7,433 bases of DNA from an uncultured Alphaproteobacteria bacterium (GTDB lineage Bacteria; Pseudomonadota; Alphaproteobacteria; Rhodobacterales; Rhodobacteraceae): contig CAKMZE010000078.1 of the NCBI GenBank assembly GCA_929200295.1, positions 1,028 to 8,460 of the forward strand, given 5' to 3'. The stretch's first letter is position 1. Every line of letters starts with the position of its first letter. Shown here one piece after another: positions 5,012 through 7,433 of the stretch. A program made the position numbers and the translations under genes. The notes beneath the pieces were generated by a model. It saw only the letters and a program-made list of their open reading frames with translations, searched no databases and had not been told where the DNA came from.

Positions 5012-5746
5012 CTATTCTTCATGCATGGCGTAAAGCGTATACAAATGCTGCTCAAACTCGGTGCACATGGTGATCGATTTGGTCTGCGGGTCGTAATAGG
5101 CGTTGGGTTCGCCACAGCTTTGCACAGAGATCGGCAATGATGTGTCTAAGGCAAAGTCTTTGTTGAGTGCGGCAACTTCTGCACGGATCGTTTCGGCAAT
5201 AATAGGGGCTGCGTCGTCGATATCACCCAGAACGAAGCTTTCGCCGGGTTCATCTGTCGAAATCTCGGCCAATGCATTCCCCCAGCTATGATCCGCTTGC
5301 TCAAATTCTGTCGGGCACCAATCCTGGCGCTCCTCAGGGAGGCCCATCACTTCGATCATGTCACTGCGCGCGTCTGGGTTGCCGCCGTAAAAGATGCAAA
5401 TGGTATTATAGTAACGCTGCTCATTCGCACCGTGGGTGTCCCAAAATGGGATATCGCCCTCCTCTTCGAGAGCCTCGGCAAGAAACGCATCAGCTGTCGA
5501 GATGACCATCTGATTTGCCGCTTCCTCGTCATAGAGCAGGTGCATCAGCATGACAGAGGCGACATCAGCCGCATCTTCCTCTTGTCCGTAAATCGGAAGG
5601 TTGCGCAAATCGATGAGCGCATGACCAAGCTCGTGATAAAAGATCGCGAGGATATTATCGCGCACATACTCTTCGGCGTCTTGTGCCGCCACAGGCCCAG
5701 CAAGAAGAGATAGAAAAAGTGAAAGTTGCACAAATCTTGCAAACAT
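5012..5746 (-). CDS. Secreted DUF4344-family protein with zinc-protease-like HELGH motif
   Basis: A 244-residue predicted exported protein resembling the DUF4344 'putative metallopeptidase' family. The signal peptide MFARFVQLSLFLSLLAGPVAA has a plausible cleavage after V19-A20-A21. The mature protein soon reaches FYHELGHALIDL (36-47), an HExxH zinc motif (H38, E39, H42). An acidic segment GQEEDAADVAS (54-64) follows, as is usual in this family, and could supply the third metal ligand. Four Cys (117, 144, 211, 228) could form two disulfides in the periplasm. Proteolytic activity is not established for the family as far as I know. The Shine-Dalgarno AGGAG overlaps the TGA stop of mch as TGAGGAG, and the ATG comes ten bases after that stop, so the gene is co-transcribed with mch. 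It is the last gene of that operon. The link to central carbon metabolism is positional only. Confidence 0.85.
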   Translation of the reverse strand: MFARFVQLSLFLSLLAGPVAAQDAEEYVRDNILAIFYHELGHALIDLRNLPIYGQEEDAADVASVMLMHLLYDEEAANQMVISTADAFLAEALEEEGDIPFWDTHGANEQRYYNTICIFYGGNPDARSDMIEVMGLPEERQDWCPTEFEQADHSWGNALAEISTDEPGESFVLGDIDDAAPIIAETIRAEVAALNKDFALDTSLPISVQSCGEPNAYYDPQTKSITMCTEFEQHLYTLYAMHEE

Positions 5747-5756
5747 AACATGCTCC

Positions 5757-6785
5757 TCAGCTTGGGATCAGTACCCAATAGTCTAAATCCAACAACACGT
5801 CTGATAGATATTTTCCACCATCGTCTTTTAATACGCCGACATCCCCCTTGGTTGCAACAAGGCGTAGGCGCATCGCGCCGACCCCGGGCGCATCGGTTTT
5901 AGCTGTATCGAGAACCTCAGACCAAGCCCGCACGGTATCCCCAGCAAAGCAAGGATTAACATGTTGGCCTGCATTCAGCGCAACGATCATCTGCGCATTC
6001 GCAAGCCCATTAAAAGACAGCGCCCGCGCAAGCGAAATAATATGCCCACCATAAATCAACCGCCGGCCATCTGGCCGCACAGTCGCATCAAAATGCACTT
6101 TCGCCGTGTTCTGCCAAAGCCGGGTCGCCATCATATGCTCGGCCTCAGATAGGGTCACCGCATCGCTATGGTCGATAATCTCACCCTTGTGATAATCCGA
6201 CATGCGATATGGCTCACCTGCGAGCGCGAAATCATATGTGCTAAAATCCAAGCCCCGCGGGATAACAAAATCCTTTGGTGACACGATATCTTGCAACTGC
6301 GGGATCACCGTATCAGGAGCAGGGCTATCCCCACGCTTGCGCACCATCACCCAGCGCACATAGGACATCAGCATTTCATCATGCTGATTGCGCCCTGTTG
6401 TACGCACCCAAACCACACCGCTTTTCCCGCTTGAGTTTTGCTTGAGACCAATCACTTCGCTTTGCGCAGTGATCGTATCCCCCGGCCAAAGGGGCATCAT
6501 CCAGCGCCCTTCTGCATATCCGAGGTTTGCCACGGCATTGCGCGAAATATCTGGAACTGTCTTTCCAAATACGGTGTGAAACGTCACCAAATCATCCAGT
6601 GGGCTAAACGGCAAACCGCAGCTTTGCGCAAATTGATCCGAGGAATACAGCGCATGGCGCGCGGGGTAAAGCGCGTGATAAAATGCACGCTCACCCATTT
6701 TTATCGTACGCGGCACAGCATGCCGTATCACATCACCGATACTGTAGTCCTCAAAGAAACGCCCTTGGTTTGTCTTGCTCAGCAT
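5757..6785 (-). CDS. mch: Mesaconyl-CoA (2-methylfumaryl-CoA) hydratase, MaoC family
   Basis: A 342-residue double-hotdog MaoC-type hydratase. In the ethylmalonyl-CoA pathway this enzyme interconverts mesaconyl-CoA and beta-methylmalyl-CoA, the step before cleavage to glyoxylate and propionyl-CoA. The sequence follows, from memory, Rhodobacter sphaeroides Mch along its length: SKTNQGRFFEDYSIGD at the N-terminus (3-18), FHTVFGKTVPDISRNAVANLGY (69-90), YVRWVMVRKR (142-151), the AEHMMATRLWQNTAKVHF segment (215-232) and YGGHIISLARALSFNGLANA (245-264). FAGDTVRAWSEV (280-291) is a typical hotdog strand motif. The expected length is about 340. N226 and H231 lie where R-specific hydratases keep catalytic residues; this assignment is inferred. 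The start is fixed by the family N-terminus, six bases after the DUF1737 stop, with a weak GTGAG ribosome site. A related mesaconyl-C4-CoA hydratase or another MaoC enzyme is less likely given the length and match. Confidence 0.87.
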   Translation of the reverse strand: MLSKTNQGRFFEDYSIGDVIRHAVPRTIKMGERAFYHALYPARHALYSSDQFAQSCGLPFSPLDDLVTFHTVFGKTVPDISRNAVANLGYAEGRWMMPLWPGDTITAQSEVIGLKQNSSGKSGVVWVRTTGRNQHDEMLMSYVRWVMVRKRGDSPAPDTVIPQLQDIVSPKDFVIPRGLDFSTYDFALAGEPYRMSDYHKGEIIDHSDAVTLSEAEHMMATRLWQNTAKVHFDATVRPDGRRLIYGGHIISLARALSFNGLANAQMIVALNAGQHVNPCFAGDTVRAWSEVLDTAKTDAPGVGAMRLRLVATKGDVGVLKDDGGKYLSDVLLDLDYWVLIPS

Positions 6786-6791
6786 CAGTAC

Positions 6792-6995
6792 TCACTGTTG
6801 TCCCAGCTTCATATCGGGCGAATATGCCGCGCTGACCTCTTTGGTCACGGCTTGGCCGCAGCGCATCACCCCATTGGCGTGATCATAAGCATAGGTCGGA
6901 GAGCCATAAAGCTCCCAGCCCTTTGACAGCGCCTCTGATACCTTATGACAAAAGGCAGATGTGTCATCTTCTGTAAGCAAACGATAGAGCATCAT
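6792..6995 (-). CDS. DUF1737 family small protein
   Basis: A 67-residue cytoplasmic protein with no signal peptide or membrane segment. It fits the DUF1737 pattern: an N-terminal YRLLTEDDTSAFCHKV (4-19), then SEALSKGWELYGSPTYAYD (20-38) and CGQAVTKEV (46-54), and a tail with YSPDMKL (58-64). No biochemical function is known to me; proteins of this type are short alpha/beta units often found as stand-alone genes. The start has two consecutive ATG codons (6995 and 6992); I use the first, three bases after the NnrU stop, with GGATAAGA overlapping that stop as the ribosome site. Its position between nnrU-like and mch genes shows it is part of the operon but does not reveal a role. Confidence 0.85.
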   Translation of the reverse strand: MMLYRLLTEDDTSAFCHKVSEALSKGWELYGSPTYAYDHANGVMRCGQAVTKEVSAAYSPDMKLGQQ

Positions 6996-6998
6996 GTC

Positions 6999-7433
6999 TT
7001 ATCCAAACGGGTTATAGCCAAGTGAGACGTGGATACCGGCAACCACGCCAAACACCACCACTGTCGCGATAAGAGCGGTTGCTTCTTTTTTGATGGGAAC
7101 CGCATGATATGCATCGCGCGGCCCCTCATCACGGTTGATAATGACCATCTCGGCCAACGCCCAAACGATCAATCCACCAAAGAGCACAAAGGACGCGCTA
7201 TCGCCATTGACCAGCAAATGCGCAACACCCCACACCACAATCGCAGACAACTGAGGATGGCGGATGAATTTCGTGATCCGCGTTTTCGCACCTGATGCCG
7301 CAAACAGATAAAACGCAAAGAGCATCAAGAGGTTATTTACCCCAGTCAGCGCAGTGCTGCGCCCCCAGTAAAACGTACTATCTGCTTGGCGATAACCAAC
7401 AACCACCAGGCCGATGGCGATCAAGAGTATAAC
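6999..7433 (-). CDS. NnrU-family membrane protein, 5'-truncated by window edge
   Basis: The frame stays open to the right edge (144 codons visible, no start ATG seen), so the N-terminal part, perhaps 40-odd residues, is missing. The visible part has several membrane segments, at about visible residues 1-13, 32-46, 61-76, 80-95 and 117-138. It has the NnrU hallmark RHPQL (58-62) followed by VAHLLVNGD and FGGLIVWALAEM. The family was named from denitrification gene clusters in Rhodobacter and is related to plant zeta-carotene isomerase Z-ISO, where conserved His residues bind heme. Which of these roles applies here is unclear; no denitrification or carotenoid gene is in the window, so I give no symbol. 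It is the most upstream visible gene of the mch operon, ending three bases before the DUF1737 gene. Confidence 0.85.
   Translation of the reverse strand, partial: VILLIAIGLVVVGYRQADSTFYWGRSTALTGVNNLLMLFAFYLFAASGAKTRITKFIRHPQLSAIVVWGVAHLLVNGDSASFVLFGGLIVWALAEMVIINRDEGPRDAYHAVPIKKEATALIATVVVFGVVAGIHVSLGYNPFG

Noticed and set aside
6999..7424. TTG at 7424 as the start of the NnrU-family gene
   Set aside because: The frame continues to the window edge without a stop, and NnrU proteins have an additional N-terminal membrane region, so the gene is truncated rather than starting here.
1..7433. tRNA, rRNA, CRISPR array or insertion sequence
   Set aside because: No cloverleaf-like gene, rRNA segment, regularly spaced repeat series, transposase frame or terminal inverted repeats could be seen. 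The window is tightly packed with same-strand genes.

Overview
The window is a compact, all-minus-strand stretch of an alphaproteobacterial chromosome, most likely from a Rhodobacterales (Roseobacter-type) bacterium. The evidence is a complete alphaproteobacterial succinate dehydrogenase (complex II) set beside a gene that closely matches, from memory, the mesaconyl-CoA hydratase of the ethylmalonyl-CoA (EMC) pathway of Rhodobacter. DUF1737 and NnrU-family genes and short Rhodobacterales-type lipoprotein genes support this. No database search was possible.

Reading in the direction of transcription (right to left), the first block runs from 7433 to 5012: a 5'-truncated NnrU-family membrane protein, a 67-residue DUF1737 protein, mesaconyl-CoA hydratase (mch) and a secreted DUF4344 HELGH protein. 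Gaps are only 3 to 10 bases, so this looks like one operon. A 176-base gap (4836-5011) follows. It holds a striking 34-bp dyad made of two TGTGATCACA palindromes exactly 20 bp apart, then a plausible sdhC promoter flanked by a 9-bp direct repeat.

The second block (4835 to 709) is the sdh operon, ordered sdhC, sdhD, sdhA, two small lipoprotein genes, sdhB. The two lipoprotein genes are joined to sdhA and to each other by TGATG and TAATG stop/start overlaps, so they are built into the operon between the flavoprotein and iron-sulfur subunit genes. A GC-rich mini-hairpin precedes the sdhB ribosome binding site, and a weak hairpin with a short T run overlaps the sdhB stop codon. After a 154-base gap, a membrane-anchored protein of unknown function starts at 554 and runs off the left edge.

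Metabolically, the EMC pathway turns acetyl-CoA units into glyoxylate and propionyl-CoA. Propionyl-CoA enters the TCA cycle as succinyl-CoA, whose succinate is oxidised by SdhCDAB. Clustering mch with sdh therefore makes sense for growth on acetate or other C2 precursors. The least explained parts are the two lipoproteins inside the sdh operon and the double-palindrome site upstream of sdhC.
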